From Drechslerella dactyloides (Eukaryota > Ascomycota > Orbiliomycetes > Orbiliales > Orbiliaceae), in the NCBI GenBank assembly GCA_020064725.1, contig JAGTWJ010000013.1, positions 372,001 through 436,000 of the forward strand: DNA of 64,000 nt, read 5' to 3'. The notes under the pieces were generated by a model. The model made no database searches. It was not told the DNA's origin and saw nothing but the letters and a program-made list of their open reading frames with translations. The translations under genes were made by a program, and so were the position numbers. Position 1 is the first letter of the stretch. Every line of letters starts with the position of its first letter. Positions 1 through 12,900 of this stretch are shown one piece after another.

Positions 1-2809
1 ATAACATCTTTTCCTGTTAACTGGCCTTTCCAATAATCACCACACCATGTTTTATAGCTCAGAAACACTCTAATTATTACTAGTGTTCTTAAGCCCATAA
101 ATGGACAACAGGGTGAATAGAGAATACTCTAAAATATATTATTCTAACTAATGAATATAATATAAAAAGTAGAATTCTATTATTGACTTTACTAATTATT
201 AGTATATAGTATTCTAAGATTTAGACCAGAACTACTTATTTTTAACTTTATTAAGTTATTTATTCTTCTACAGATTCCTAAAAATCTTTTTAAGATTAAA
301 ATATAAGTAAATAAGTAATAATAGTGTTATTTCTATATTTTGCTTTTTAATTTATAAGAATATTATTTCTTAGGTAATAGCAGTCATATTATTATAATAA
401 TTCCATCCAAATCTTAGTTTTCTTAATTATATGATCATAAAAACTTTATTATAATATGATTTATATTCTTTCAATAAAAGTTTTGCCTTATGTATATAAT
501 AGCCTATATAACTAATAGTAAGAGGCATAAAACCCAGTTTTTTAACAAGTATGATTACCTTGGTTTAAAGAACTATATAATTATCAAATTAACAACTTTT
601 GGTATATAACATTAGTTGCTATCATACCTCTTAGAATATCTAGTAAATGAGCCAACCTTAAAAAAAGCACAACCATACTTTTTTTATCCAATCCATCTAG
701 ATTTATTTATTTTATACTATTTAAAAACTCTAGTTTACAGTTTATAACAAAGATAATACCACTATCTTGATTTAAAAAATATTTTTATAGATTAAAAGTC
801 TCCAGATCATCTATATTATTATAAATTAACAACTACTTACTATTATTAAACAATTATAGCCAGTAAAACAGGATTAATTAAATATTATCTATTATTTTTA
901 GATTAGTATTAACTATATCTTTACTATTAACTAGGTTTAATATGTTAAGTTTAGAATTAATTACTTTATAATTAGGGGTGGACTTGGGCTACTTTATTCT
1001 AGCTTACTTTTTGATGATGTATTGTATGATATTAATAAATAAGGTGTAGATAATATCTTTGTTTATTATAGATATCTAAAAAATAGTTTTGTAGTTATTA
1101 TAGTATTAATAGGTATATTTGAGAATAATTTGTATTTTATCTATTCTATTGGTATTAGTGAGTGTGAATATATATAGTATATCCATAGATCTTAATTCTA
1201 TAAAATATTTAGAGATTTTTTTTAGTTTTTTTGTCCTATTAATGAAGTTGTAGTTCTGAGGAAGTAGTATATGAAATAGAATAATAAAATTGATTTTTTT
1301 AATTTTTTTTTATATTATAAAAGATGGTGTTAATTCAAGCATCTAAAGGCTATAGTATTATGGAGATATGGCAAAGTGAATAAAGGGTTAATAGAGATTA
1401 TATGTGTATTATAGTCTTTAGTATCATCTTTACTAACTATATATCATAATTTTTTTTTAGTATCTTATGTTATTGTTTATTATTATATGGTGATTTACTT
1501 GTTGGTATCTGAAAAAGTAATTCTTTTATATAGATAACTATAATTAATACAGAATATAACTACTAATGTTTGTTTTTATAACTATTAGAATAATTGTATA
1601 CTTTCTGAATTATAAGGTAAGGGAAATTATTCATTAGATCCACAGTTTTTATTTTAAAAAAGAGAGCTTTTATTTATATACTAATTCTATATCTCTTTAT
1701 TCTATTTTTTATTACTTAGTTATCTAAAACTATAATTCTATAATAAATATATGGGTGATTGTATTATTGTTCTAGATAAAAAACTGCTTTAGAAATATTA
1801 TATGATCTACAGATATTACTATAATATTCTTTACTGGTAATATAATTATAATTAATATAGAACAATTTATCAATATCTAGACTTAGATAATAAAATCTTA
1901 TATCTTTATTTCTAATTTTCTTGGTTGTATTTAATATTTTTTTATTTAATTTTGCCTAATTTCTGGCTTTAATAGATATTATAATATTTAATAGAATTAA
2001 TAGAGGTATATTCAATAAGCTAATTTATACTAATTCCCCATTTTTATTATTTTTCTAAAATCATACTGAACAATATTATTAGAGATATTGGTTAATTGGC
2101 TAATAACTAGATTATTAAAACAAATATTATTTTTCTTATTAGATATACTATCTTCAACACTAACTATTAAACTAAATTATAGTTTTATAAAAATTAAATA
2201 TATATAAACAACAATAATACTAACTTAAATTATACTATATTATTTTTTTAGAAGATATATAATAATAATATTATATCTATTTATTCTACTAAAAATATAG
2301 ATATTAGTATTACCACCAGTAATATTAGGCTAAAAATAGGTATTATTAAGAATTATAAATATAACTACTAATTCTATTAAGATAGTATATATCTAGTTAA
2401 TAGAATAATTATTTTTATTAAACTCAATTATCATAATTTAATATATTAGATTTTCAAAAAATATATCCAGTATGACCAATATTGCTTATCTATTTTAGAG
2501 TAGATGTGGGGTTGTTATACCACTAAATAAATATTTTGTTCAGCTCTGCAGCTTTAAGGTTTATATAAGGCTGGAGTTTTTCAGCTGTCCTAACAAAGGA
2601 TAACCAAATGTATAGTTAGCTGTGTAGTAAGGCTATATATACTATAAAAGTAAGAGCTGGGTTGATATATTATAAAATTAAGAACAATAAAATCTTAGTA
2701 ATATTTATTAAAAATAGGACCAACTTTTTAAACATAAGTATAACCTAAGAGTTAACAGATGTTTTTATTGTATACTTAGCACTTTTATCTCCCATTTTAC
2801 ATTCTTCAA
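1..2809. other. AT-rich, RIP-like desert without genes
   Basis: Very AT-rich sequence with no open frame of useful length on either strand and stops every few codons. It looks like strongly mutated repeat DNA, but I could not match it to the element families seen later in the window. No RNA gene was seen. Confidence 0.6.
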
Positions 2810-3111
2810 TCAAATAACTGCTGGCAGCTTTAGTGTTTGCAACAACCTATTAAAATCGAAATGACACAACGGGTTCCTAATCAAGACTATACCATCGTAT
2901 GGATACGTACTCTTCCGGTGGAAAAAATCGCCAGTAAAGCCATGTCCCGCATGAAAGACCGCTAGAAATTCATCCGGATGATCACAACACTTATCAACTA
3001 GGCAGCATCGGGAAGCACAACGTAATAATTGCTTGTCTCCCCCATTGGATACTACGGTATAATTAGCGCAGCCGTTGTTGCAACGCAAATCAAACTCAGC
3101 AGATACAAATA
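2810..3111 (-). CDS. Cysteine-rich open frame, unrecognised (possible gene remnant)
   Basis: An open frame of just under 100 codons inside a patch of normal base composition (about 2,810-3,095), unlike the surrounding desert. It has no ATG: the 92-codon stretch begins at a TTG codon, and the frame stays open upstream to a TAA near 3,112, so if real it is probably a downstream exon or a decapitated gene. Seen: clustered cysteines (RCNNGC, CASRCC, DKCC, then one further Cys near the end), a His/Asp/Phe-rich middle, and a TAA stop at 2,810. Cys-rich frames in AT isochores of plant-associated fungi are sometimes effectors, but I see no signal peptide here and recognise no family. It could equally be a transposon fragment. 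Confidence 0.25.
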
Positions 3112-4634
3112 TAGGTAGTTATCTATGCTGAAGATATCCTAAATTTAAAGGCGATGTAATATAGATATCAATATATATATCCAAAGTAATTTACCCTTAT
3201 ATGTATTATTGTTACACTTCAACCCAGGTCTGGGCTGAACGTACTTCACTCCGAAGTCCCTAACTCTCAGTTACTACTGTATGAGGTTCTTAATAGAGGG
3301 AGATAGGTATATATCAAGTACGATAGTGGCTGTGGGGTAGAGTGTATAACAACAATAGTAAATAGGGTGGCTATTAAGATATTATAGTCTTTAAGTTGAC
3401 CGATGGTTCTCAAAAGAGAAACCATCAATTAAGGGTGAAGTAGGCTGATTAAATACATGATTCTGACACATGGTTGTATAGGGATGTGTTGATGTGTTGT
3501 GCTCATTGCTCACCTCGCTCGGTGCTCAGCTGAGCGCTCACGTGACCATGAGTCATTGAAAGATAATAGAGGTTATCTTTCTATGTGGCTGTGCGCTCTG
3601 TGTAGGTTCTGATACCATGTAGGTCCAGCCTTCATAAAGGTGCTTTCTGTGTGGTCATGCATACTATCAGACCTTAGTCTTGTGTCGTCATGCTTTCCAC
3701 ATAGGAGTCCAGTCTTCGTAGTAATGTAATACTACATAGCGAGACATACTGTATATTCCGAGCGTCTGTATGAGGTCAAGGTCTATAACGCCGCCCACCG
3801 GCCGGCGAGCAACACCACCACCGCGAGCAGGCTATACCAAATTTAGGTTGAGTGCTTCATATCACAATACCAAGTCACAGCATCATCACCACCATAGATT
3901 TCTCCTATTCCTCTCCCCTTTTCTTATAGATTACATCATCTTCAATCTATATTATCTATCTTTTAATATTTTATATAAATTTTGTTTATTAATATAAAAA
4001 TAACCAACCAAAATATATAAACAATTCAATCTGGAGAAAGAAGAAAAAATATAAATAGTAATTAAAATATAAAAAAAAAGTTGGATACTTTTATTTAATT
4101 AAGTAACTATAATATATAGTATATCTTTATTAATAGTCTGATATTAGATAGTAGAATATAATTCTCATATACTTTTTAAAACTCAATTTAAAACTAAGTT
4201 ATTTATAGTAATATAAGAGCAGATTTTTTTGAAATAGATTATTAACTTCTAGAACTATAATTTCTCTGTTTGCTATAATTTACTTTACTCTATAGTCTTA
4301 CAACTTAATAACTATAAGATTAGGAAGAATTAAATTATATGGTTTTTGAAGCACCATCCTAAGTTAATTATAATCTGGAGTTGAATACTTAAAAATAAAA
4401 AAAGAAAAATAAACAATATTAAGATTATTATTAAATAATTTACTTTATTTAATTATTTAATCTAAAAGTATAAGATTCTCCTATAAAATATATAAAATAT
4501 AGATAAAAAAAGCTTTATAATTAAATAGATAAAAATAGCTAATATAATTATCTTAATAGCCTATAAGAGGTAGTAATTATATATTCATAATGGTGGCAAA
4601 AAAAACATTACTATGGTTAAGTATATCTTAGTGA

Positions 4635-5062
4635 TTAAAAAATACTATACTTTAATAGTTATCTTCCTAGATAAAGTTTACTTAATAGACTAATATAAAA
4701 AACAAGACTTATATAATAAATGATACTAGATATTAAATAAGAAGGAAGTAATAAATAAAGAATTTATTTTTAAATAGCTGGAGTACTACTTTTAGCCAAA
4801 GTCTGCCCAAGTCACCAGTCCCAGCTTAAATCATTCACAATATATATATATATATATTAAAAAATACTATACTTTAATAGTTATTTTCCTAGATAAAGTT
4901 TACTTAATAGACTAATATAAAAAACAAGACTTATATAATAAATGATACTAGATATTAAATAAGAAGGAAGTAATAAATAAAGAATTTATTTTTAAATAGC
5001 TGGAGTACTACTTTTAGCCAAAGTCTGCCTAAGTCATCAGTCCCAGCTTAAATTATTTATAA
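4635..5062. repeat. Direct tandem duplication, period 222 bp
   Basis: A unit at 4,635-4,856 is repeated at 4,857-5,062 with few differences (both contain AAATACTATACTTTAATAG and AGCTGGAGTACTACTTTTAG). The junction is a (TA)n run at about 4,840-4,856. It lies inside the GC-ended TIR element. Confidence 0.8.
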
Positions 5063-5941
5063 TAAATACTTATATTTGATAGCTATAGCAGCTATATTAG
5101 TACTACCTTTATTAATTATTATAGATAATAATATATACTATTGTTCTACTTATTACCACACTTTATTCATTATTTATAGCCACTTAATATTAGCTTATTC
5201 AATCACTATACCCAAACATATAATAATATTATCAACTTATTTTATTATTATAGAAGAACTAGTATTAGGAAAAAAGAGTTTATTAATCTTATTATATTAG
5301 TATATTAAGTAGCTTTCATAGAAAAAACTATTATTAAAGGGTGGAAGAGTGTTAGTTTATTATTATTTGTTTTTTTATATATCTTAAATAAGATCTCAAG
5401 TTTTATAGTGGCAGACTATAGAGATTTGCTTAATCTTATTATTAATAATTTGGAAGTATATATATCTGCTATTAGTGTTTTTAAGATTTCAGTATATAAG
5501 TATATTCTGGTTTTATATATAAATAATATTTAACATACTATTAATAAAATCTTTTCTTTCCTACTATAGTATAAATTTGATAAAATTATAAAAATTATAA
5601 AGATATTATATACCCAACAGCAGATATTCTAAGCTATTAATAATAAGCTACAATAGGTACTCTGGCAACAGTATAGGAGATAGTAGGTAGATAGCTGCTG
5701 TCATCTATCAAAAATATAAGTATTAGCTAATATTAACATCCCAATGTTTATTAAATATGCTCAACAGTGTATTAAGCAAAACAAATAGTATACTATATAA
5801 TGAGTTACATATTTATAAGCATACCTGGCAGTAACAGACACTACTACTAATGACACTGCTAGCACTAATAACACTATTGTACAGCTAATACTAGAGTACC
5901 TAACACTATTAGCGCTGCACTAGCTATGTGTTGTCGAGGGG

Positions 5942-5963
5942 TTTTTTTTTTTTTTTTTTTTTT
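5942..5963. repeat. Poly(T) tract, about 22 nt
   Basis: Homopolymer run near the right end of the TIR element at 3,788-6,142. It is a simple-sequence tract with no visible coding context. Confidence 0.8.
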
Positions 5964-6175
5964 CACACTATATTTATAGATACCGTTTTATAATATATGT
6001 AGATATATAGCTAGCACCACTTACAATAAAAAAATTCTAATTTTCTTCCGCTTTTCTATGGAAAATGCACATAATTTTGGAAAAACCCAGGAATTTGGGT
6101 TGCTCGTGTTGGTGGTGTTGCTCGCCGGCCGGTGGGCGGCGTTACAGGATATTGCTGTGCTGTTATTCCATAACA

Positions 6176-6477
6176 CAGTGTATTATCTGTGTTTGGCCCA
6201 TCACGTTGATATTGTCCTGGCTCAGATTATGTCTTATATCCCTCCCAATATTTTATTTAAGTACTTCAACCACTCCATGACATTTGTGTATTACCTTGAT
6301 ACCTTGACTAGTCTATATACGATTTCTTATACTCCATATGAATTTTTGGAGCCTTGGTATTGCTATTTATAGGATATGATACAGAAATATTGAGTTGGTT
6401 ATGTTGATATCTCATGAATCGCCATAGATTATAAAGTGATATAGTTTAGAATATTCTAGAAACCTTGTAGGAGGTAT
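6176..6477. other. Less mutated AT-rich spacer between LTR fragments
   Basis: Between the solo LTR end and the truncated 5' LTR of gypsy copy 1. A 104-codon open frame crosses the TIR/LTR boundary here (6,058-6,372), but it starts inside the TIR element and resembles nothing, so it is not called as a gene. Confidence 0.5.
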
Positions 6478-6791
6478 ATATATAAATAAAGTATGTTTAA
6501 CCCAGTCTTAAGTTAAAATGTAACACTTTAATCAATTATTTTTAGTAGATAAGAAAAAACAATAAATATATAATAACCTTTAATATAATTTATAAATTCT
6601 TTATAACATATAAAAATAAAACAAAATTCTATAATATAAAACTATAAGAATTATTTATAGATAATAATAACTTTAAATCAATATTAAATAATAAAAACAA
6701 TAAATATAGAAGATCTATCAATAACTTCTATATTTTAGAAATATATAAATAAAGAATAACTATAATAATAATTTAGATAATATTATATATA

Positions 6792-9700
6792 ACGTGTATG
6801 ATAAGCGACCGGATCAGACAAGCGACCGGATCACCCCACTCAGTCAAACACCCCACCAAACACCTTTTATTTAATATTATAATAAATATTTATTATAAAA
6901 TTATAAAAAAAAATACTTTAAAATAAATATATATTTAAAGAGATTAATTATCATTTTTTTAATTTTTTAATATTAATATTAAATTAATAATAATTATTTT
7001 AAATATTATAAAAAATAATACAAACTTTTAGGTGTTTGACTGTAAATATCTAAGTAATTTATAAATAAACACTTCTAAAAATTGAAGATATAATAAATTA
7101 TTATATAATATAGGATTATAGAGAGTTTTAGTTTATTATATTAAAAATTAAGCTTAATAAAAGTGGTTAAAGTTGGTACAACACACCAACAACACACCAG
7201 CTATTTTTTTAAAAAATTATATAACATATTCCACAAGTAAGCGGACCACACAAGCAAGCAGACCACCTCAATATCCCACCCCAATAAAAATACTGGTTTT
7301 ATAATTATACTATTATTATATTAGACTATATATATACTAATTTACTTAATTATATATTTAAAATATCTATTAATATATTTAAATATTATACCTAGATTTA
7401 TTATAACTACTATAATAAATTATCCTTCTAAAAGTAGCCTCTAATTAAGGGCTATTCTAATGGTTTAAATATTTTACCTATTTATCTTATTTATTTATAG
7501 TATTATTATCTAGGATTTTATTAGCTTAGTATATGGTAAGTGTGTTTCCATATTATATATATTATTTTTTTATCTATTAATACTTGTTTAATATTTTATT
7601 AGTAGAGTGTAGTATTATGTTCTCTATTTATATAAATATTAGCTAATATATTATTATCTATACTTCTTTAGTAAATTGGTCTACAGTAACTAATAATAAT
7701 ATTAAAAAATTATCCTAATACTAGATAATCTAGTTTTTAATAAATTCTAATTATAGGTTAGTTTTTAAAAGATTTATTGGGGTTTTTATTGTCTAAGTGG
7801 TTGCTGTATTTATAATATTAAGATGTGAATTTATTAAGATAAATACTAGTAGTTATATATTTAGCTTTAAGAAAACTCTATTAGGATTATAAGGTATAAT
7901 ACTAGTTTTAGTAAAGTTGTTGTATATATTTTTAGATATTATTATAGTAATAAATGTTTTATAAAATCTAAAAAGGAATTTTAACTTATTAATATAGTTG
8001 ATATATATATGTATTAAGTCCTCTACCTGGTAACTATACACCTGCTTTAATAGTCTAAAACACCTAATGTCTAATGACTAAAAAAGATATGAAGAATATA
8101 ATAGTATATAGATTATAATAATTTTGTGTTTTTAATAGTAAAATTTAAAAGATATTAAATAATAACTATTATGGTTATCTAGGATTAATAGTTGGTAGTT
8201 TAAAATATAGTGTTGTGTTGTAAAGTGGTTGAAATACTTTAACTATTCTACAATGACCTTATTTGTTATCTAGTTGTTATTGGAGAGTATAATAACCTAG
8301 TTATTTGGTAAATTGGTCTCTATATACTAGCTAGTTAGATGGTATTGACTAATTAAGATAATAAATAGTGGTACTACCCAATTTTTTGTATCTATCTTTT
8401 AAATAACTATTGCTTATTTGTGATTCCCAGGCTGTACCAGCTTAGTTTTATTGTGTATTTTAGTTTCTATGACAATTATAATTGTAGAGATTATGTTTAT
8501 TGTGAAGTTTGTTTTATTAAAGTTATAGATATTATTATTTATAATACTATATTTTGTTTTTATTATTTATAAAAGTTGAAACCATTTTTGAATAAGATCT
8601 GGGTTTTTGCATTTAACTTACTAGTAATCATACTTTCTAAATAAATATATCTAAAATTTTAGACAATATTTTATAAAGTTTATTATCCAATTTTTACTAA
8701 TATATTATATATTATTATTAGTATATATTAACAGTAGTTGGTTAACCATATCTTTTATATTACTTAATCTAAAATAAAAAAACTATATAAATAATTTAAA
8801 TATATATTAAATAATAATATCCTTTTTTAATTTTATAAGGTTTTATAATTTAAAAATATTATCTACTTTTAAAATATGGTTGTTATACTAGTATAATAAA
8901 ATAATATAAAAGATATTATAAAGCTTAATAGTAGTTTGAATGTTTAATTTTTAATTTTTTTCTAAAGTTTTAATAGTTAAAATAATTTAAGATTTAGTTA
9001 TAATAACAACTATAATAGTAGTTGTGGAGGTAATATGATATAAAAAAGGAGTAGTTGTACTGGTGTTAAGAGATGGTCCGCTTGCTTGTGTGGTCCACTT
9101 GCTTGTGGAATACGTTATAAAAATATTATAAAAAAATTTTAAAAAAATTTAGTTTAATTTTAATATATTAAAAATTTATTATTTTATTTTTTTGAAATTT
9201 TTTTATATATTATATAATTTAATATTAATATTTTTAATTTCTATTATAAAAAATTATAAAAAATTGAATTTTCGACAAAAAAAATTAAAAAAAATTAGAA
9301 AAATTATAATTTAATCTTATTTAATCTAATATTAATTTTTTTAATTTTTTTTATAATATTTTTATATATAATTATTTAAAAAAATAGCTGGTGTGTTGTT
9401 GGTGTGTTGTACCAACTTTAACCACTTTTATTAAGCTTAATTTTTAATATAATAAACTAAAACTCTCTATAATCCTATATTATATAATAATTTATTATAT
9501 CTTCAATTTTTAGAAGTGTTTATTTATAAATTACTTAGATATTTACAGTCAAACACCTAAAAGTTTGTATTATTTTTTATAATATTTAAAATAATTATTA
9601 TTAATTTAATATTAATATTAAAAAATTAAAAAAATGATAATTAATCTCTTTAAATATATATTTATTTTAAAGTATTTTTTTTTATAATTTTATAATAAAT

Positions 9701-9796
9701 ATTTATTATAATATTAAATAAAAGGTGTTTGGTGGGGTGTTTGACTGAGTGGGGTGATCCGGTCGCTTGTCTGATCCGGTCGCTTATCATACACGT
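6792..9796. mobile_element. Foldback element F1 with long inverted arms, split by a pogo element
   Basis: Flanked by TA at 6,790-6,791 and 9,797-9,798. The ends read ACGTGTATGATAAGCGACC and its reverse complement, with two AAGCGACCGGATC modules 17 bp apart in each end. The left arm (6,792-7,223) is matched in inverted order by about 9,380-9,796, so the arms are about 430 bp each around a short AT-rich spacer. The pogo element at 7,224-9,115 lies in the middle; without it F1 is about 1.11 kb. No coding sequence: a non-autonomous foldback/MITE-like element inserted in the leader or gag part of gypsy copy 1. Confidence 0.85.
7224..9115 (-). mobile_element. pogo/Fot1-like transposon P2 (dead), nested in F1
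   Basis: 1,892 bp between TA duplications (7,222-7,223 and 9,116-9,117). The right end is CTTGTGGAATACGT and the left end starts ACATATTCCACAAG, an ACGT changed to ACAT as expected from RIP. A 62-codon - strand frame (7,853-8,041) keeps the C-terminal transposase signature: YQVEDLIHIYINYINKLKF, then KNIYNNFTKTSIIPYNPNR. The rest of the transposase is shattered by stops. Confidence 0.88.
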
Positions 9797-10983
9797 TATA
9801 AAAAAATAATAATATAATAAATTTCAATTTTCTTAGATTAATTAATAAATATATAGATAGTCTATAAAAATACAAAAACAAACTTATAATAAATATAGAA
9901 ATATAAATCTTAAAAAAAAAAAATAATACTACACTAAAAAACAATACTAAATAAGGATTAAAATAGAGTTTTAAAATAATATAATAAGAAATAATTACAA
10001 TATATTAATAATATATATAAATAGTCTTAGTAATAGTCAAAAATATTAAAACAATTATATTAAAAAATTTTTAAAAAATAATAGAATATACTAAAACCCT
10101 AGTTAATATTTAAATAAATAATATTATTATTTAGAATCTTATACTATTTACTAATTTTAGATTTACTCTAGTTAGTAGATCAGAAATTCAAAAAAACAAA
10201 ACTATAGTTATTTTTATAATAATACCTAACAAAGTACTAAAAATAGAAAACTTAATTAAGTATGGAAAATAATCTAAGAAATTTAATTAATTTCTTAATT
10301 AATTTAGTAACTATTTTTTTTTTTATAAAAAATAATTTACTATAGAATGGTATAAGATCTATTTTATAGAAATATATTTTAAAAAATTTTTTTTTAATAT
10401 TTATTTAATATATAAATAAATATATGAGGATATACCAAAAAAAAACTAAGAAATACAAATTTTAAAAATTAATAAAATTTTTAATATTTTTTAGGAATTT
10501 ATAAACTTTCTTAAATAAAAATATAAATATAAAAATAAAGTTAAGAAAGTTTTTAGAAAACTTAACTAATTCAAGTAAACTGGATTAGTATAATCTTATT
10601 TTCAATAATTTGATTAATATATATCTTTTACTGAATATGATGATAATACTTTATTTTATAGAGTTAGAAAAGGACTCAAACCTAATTTAAAGATGAAAAT
10701 TATTAAATAGAAATTTTTAAAAAAGAAGATAATTTATTATGAAATATAGACTATAATTATTAAATTAGATAATATACTATATTAATTTTAGAGAGGTTTA
10801 TAACAGAAAAAATCTTATTATAATTTGAATAAATATTATTTTAATAAATATACTAAGAAATTTTAGTAGAACTGAATCTAAATTAAAAAATCTTTTTAAA
10901 AACTAAATAAAATTTATAGGTTAGAATTTATAGATTTTAATACTATTTAATACTAGAAACCTAAGAAATTCAACATATTTTTC

Positions 10984-11028
10984 TACTATTAATATAATAA
11001 GGTAGGATATATTAAATAGAATTATCCT
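10984..11028 (+). pseudogene. gag zinc knuckle of gypsy copy 1, cysteines lost
   Basis: The frame reads tyrosines exactly where a CCHC knuckle (CX2CX4HX4C) has cysteines, and the His codon is also TAT. All are single transitions (TGT/TGC to TAT/TAC, CAT to TAT), which is the RIP pattern. It marks the end of gag and the sense direction of the element. Confidence 0.6.
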
Positions 11029-11610
11029 AAAAATAAAGAAAAAAGAAATTTTCAAAAATAACCCTAGTAAGAATAATAGTTTAAGATAATAAAATAGTTA
11101 TCTATTTCTAAAAACTTTAATATAGTAATAAATAAAATATAGAGATATATATATTTTAAAGCTAGACTGGTCTAGTGTTAAGATATTGTTTAAGAAATTA
11201 ATATAATTATTAAATAGAATCCTGTCTTGTTTACTGACATATAGCCAAGAAAAAACAAACTTAACTAATTATAGAACAATCTTATATTAGGAATATATCT
11301 AGTATATAAAAAAAACTTAGACAAATATTTATAAGAAAAATATTAAATAGATACAAAAATCTCTATAAAAGCAATCTAAATATTTTTAATCTTAATTATA
11401 CCCCTAGTTTAATTTAATTAATTACAACAAAAACTTATTTTCAGAAACCCTGAAAAATATAATAAAAACTATTATACTAAACAAAAATAGTAAACAAAAA
11501 CTATCAATAAAAATATAGATAGACCAATCTTTTAGATAATCTTTTTCTAATAATATACTTAAATTTACAAGTTACAGATTTATATTAAGTATAGATTTAA
11601 TATATTTATA

Positions 11611-12800
11611 GGAGAATGGACTATTTATGGGATACTTAAGACTAATATCTGCCAAAACTGCTGACAATAATTAGAATATGATGTTGTTGGATATAAATCC
11701 GTGATAGACAAAGTACGAAGCCATTTTTGGTTATACCAAGAATCTACCTATTACTACATAACCACCCTCTACGGCCAGCACTTTGCCGACCAATGGGAAG
11801 CCTACTAGCTTTGGAATAAGAACAAGAAAAACCCACCTTGGTACAACCCTAACAGCAAACAATACCTCTTTAATAGTATAGGATATCTCCTTTATGAGGA
11901 ATAGAAATACCACCTCTGCTAACAAGATAATGCTAATATCTAATTATATGGACACCTTAATTTATATAATGATTACTATAATAAATAGGCATATCAACAC
12001 CACCACTTTCTATACCTTGACTATATTCAAAAAAGATTACTTAGAGAAACTTTTGGTATTTTTGAATGTATTTACTGTATTGGATATTTTAAAACATGGG
12101 ATGACTATTATGTACACTACTGCAATAATACTAAGCAAAGAGAATAAAAAGAAATAATACAGACCAAACAAACTTTAGAATATGTTCTAGAATGAATTAG
12201 AGGATTAATGCAAAAATACAAGAAGAATAAAATAATTTATAAGAAAACAACAGAAAATGACTACCCTAATTAAGATAGTAATTTTAACAAAACTGAATAT
12301 ACTATAGATAGTGAATCTGGAGAACTATTTTATATACTATGTATAATATATACTAAACTTTTTAGTATATATAAAGAATAAGAAAAATATTTAGAGGACT
12401 GTTTTTACTAAAAATATATAAGGAAGATATTAGAAACAAAAGCTAGATACTTTTATAAATATTATACATATTATTTCATGGAATACAGAAACAAAAAACA
12501 ACACAACTGCAGATACCCTGTAGGAAAAGGATGCATTTATTGCCCAAGATATCCCTATAGCTTTGACAGGTTGAAAACAGCCAGAAGATATATCCACTAA
12601 TATAACAGAGAAAAAAAAGAATATTACTAGTACTAGAAATATTTCAAGAACAATTTTACAAGTTAGGAGGACTAAGATAGTTATACCAAGCAATGCTCTG
12701 TGGAGATATAGCAAGAGGCAGTTGACAACCCAAATTATGAATCAAAAAACTAGGCACACTTCGGAATCAACGGGAGCAGACTGAGGTGAGAAACCCAAGT
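11611..12800 (+). pseudogene. Less mutated polyprotein segment between gag knuckle and protease
   Basis: One frame can be followed for almost 400 codons with stops mostly at sites where TGG or CAG would be expected. Recognisable pieces include VIDKVRSHFWLYQESTYYYI, HFADQWEAY, NPPWYNPNSKQYLFNSIGYL and CRYPVGKGCIYCPRYPYSF. It lies after the zinc knuckle and before the protease motif, so it is probably a large gag C-terminal or linker region. The homologous part of copy 2 is at about 42,600-43,700 (-). I do not recognise a named domain. Base composition is noticeably less AT-rich than its neighbours. Confidence 0.45.
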
Positions 12801-12840
12801 CTCTAACAAAAAAAAGCTCACCCTCACCTTATTAATTTTT

Positions 12841-12900
12841 GGAAACCTTACAAAAACCTTGATAGATAGTGGAGTAAAAGAAAACTATATCTCTACTATA
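12841..12900 (+). pseudogene. Retroviral-type aspartic protease remnant of gypsy copy 1
   Basis: The frame reads NLTKTLIDSGVKENYIS; the D-S-G catalytic motif is at 12,865-12,873 and is intact. Its position between gag and reverse transcriptase is the usual Ty3/gypsy order. Confidence 0.7.

Larger units (their letters stand above)
3788..6142. mobile_element. TA-inserting element with GC-rich terminal inverted repeats
   Basis: The ends are inverted repeats of about 34 bp without mismatch, starting ACGCCGCCCACCGGCCGG and continuing through GCGAGCAACACCACCA; similarity fades after about 43 bp. The element is flanked by TA at both ends and interrupts a gypsy LTR whose two halves align with intact copies. 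The 2.35-kb interior is extremely AT-rich with no usable frame, so any transposase is unrecognisable. The TA target suggests the Tc1/mariner-pogo group. The ends are GC islands in an AT desert, so they either escaped RIP or are younger than the interior suggests. Confidence 0.7.
3210..6175 (-). repeat. Solo gypsy LTR, interrupted by a TIR element
   Basis: On the + strand it begins TGTTACACTTC and ends CCATAACA, the antisense reading of the gypsy LTR found at 29,292, 46,672 and 51,680. The left part (3,210-3,787) and right part (6,143-6,175) are separated by the TIR element at 3,788-6,142. Removing that insert leaves about 609 bp, close to the 583 bp of intact LTRs. Neither flank resembles gypsy internal sequence, so this is a solo LTR. 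No convincing 5-bp target duplication was found. Confidence 0.75.

Noticed and set aside
3203..6186. GTATTAT on both sides of the first solo LTR as a target duplication
   Set aside because: The right copy lies four bases beyond the conserved LTR end, and 7-bp AT-rich matches are common here.
6058..6372. 104-codon open frame
   Set aside because: Starts inside the right end of the TIR element and runs through the LTR edge, so it is a chance frame across a junction.
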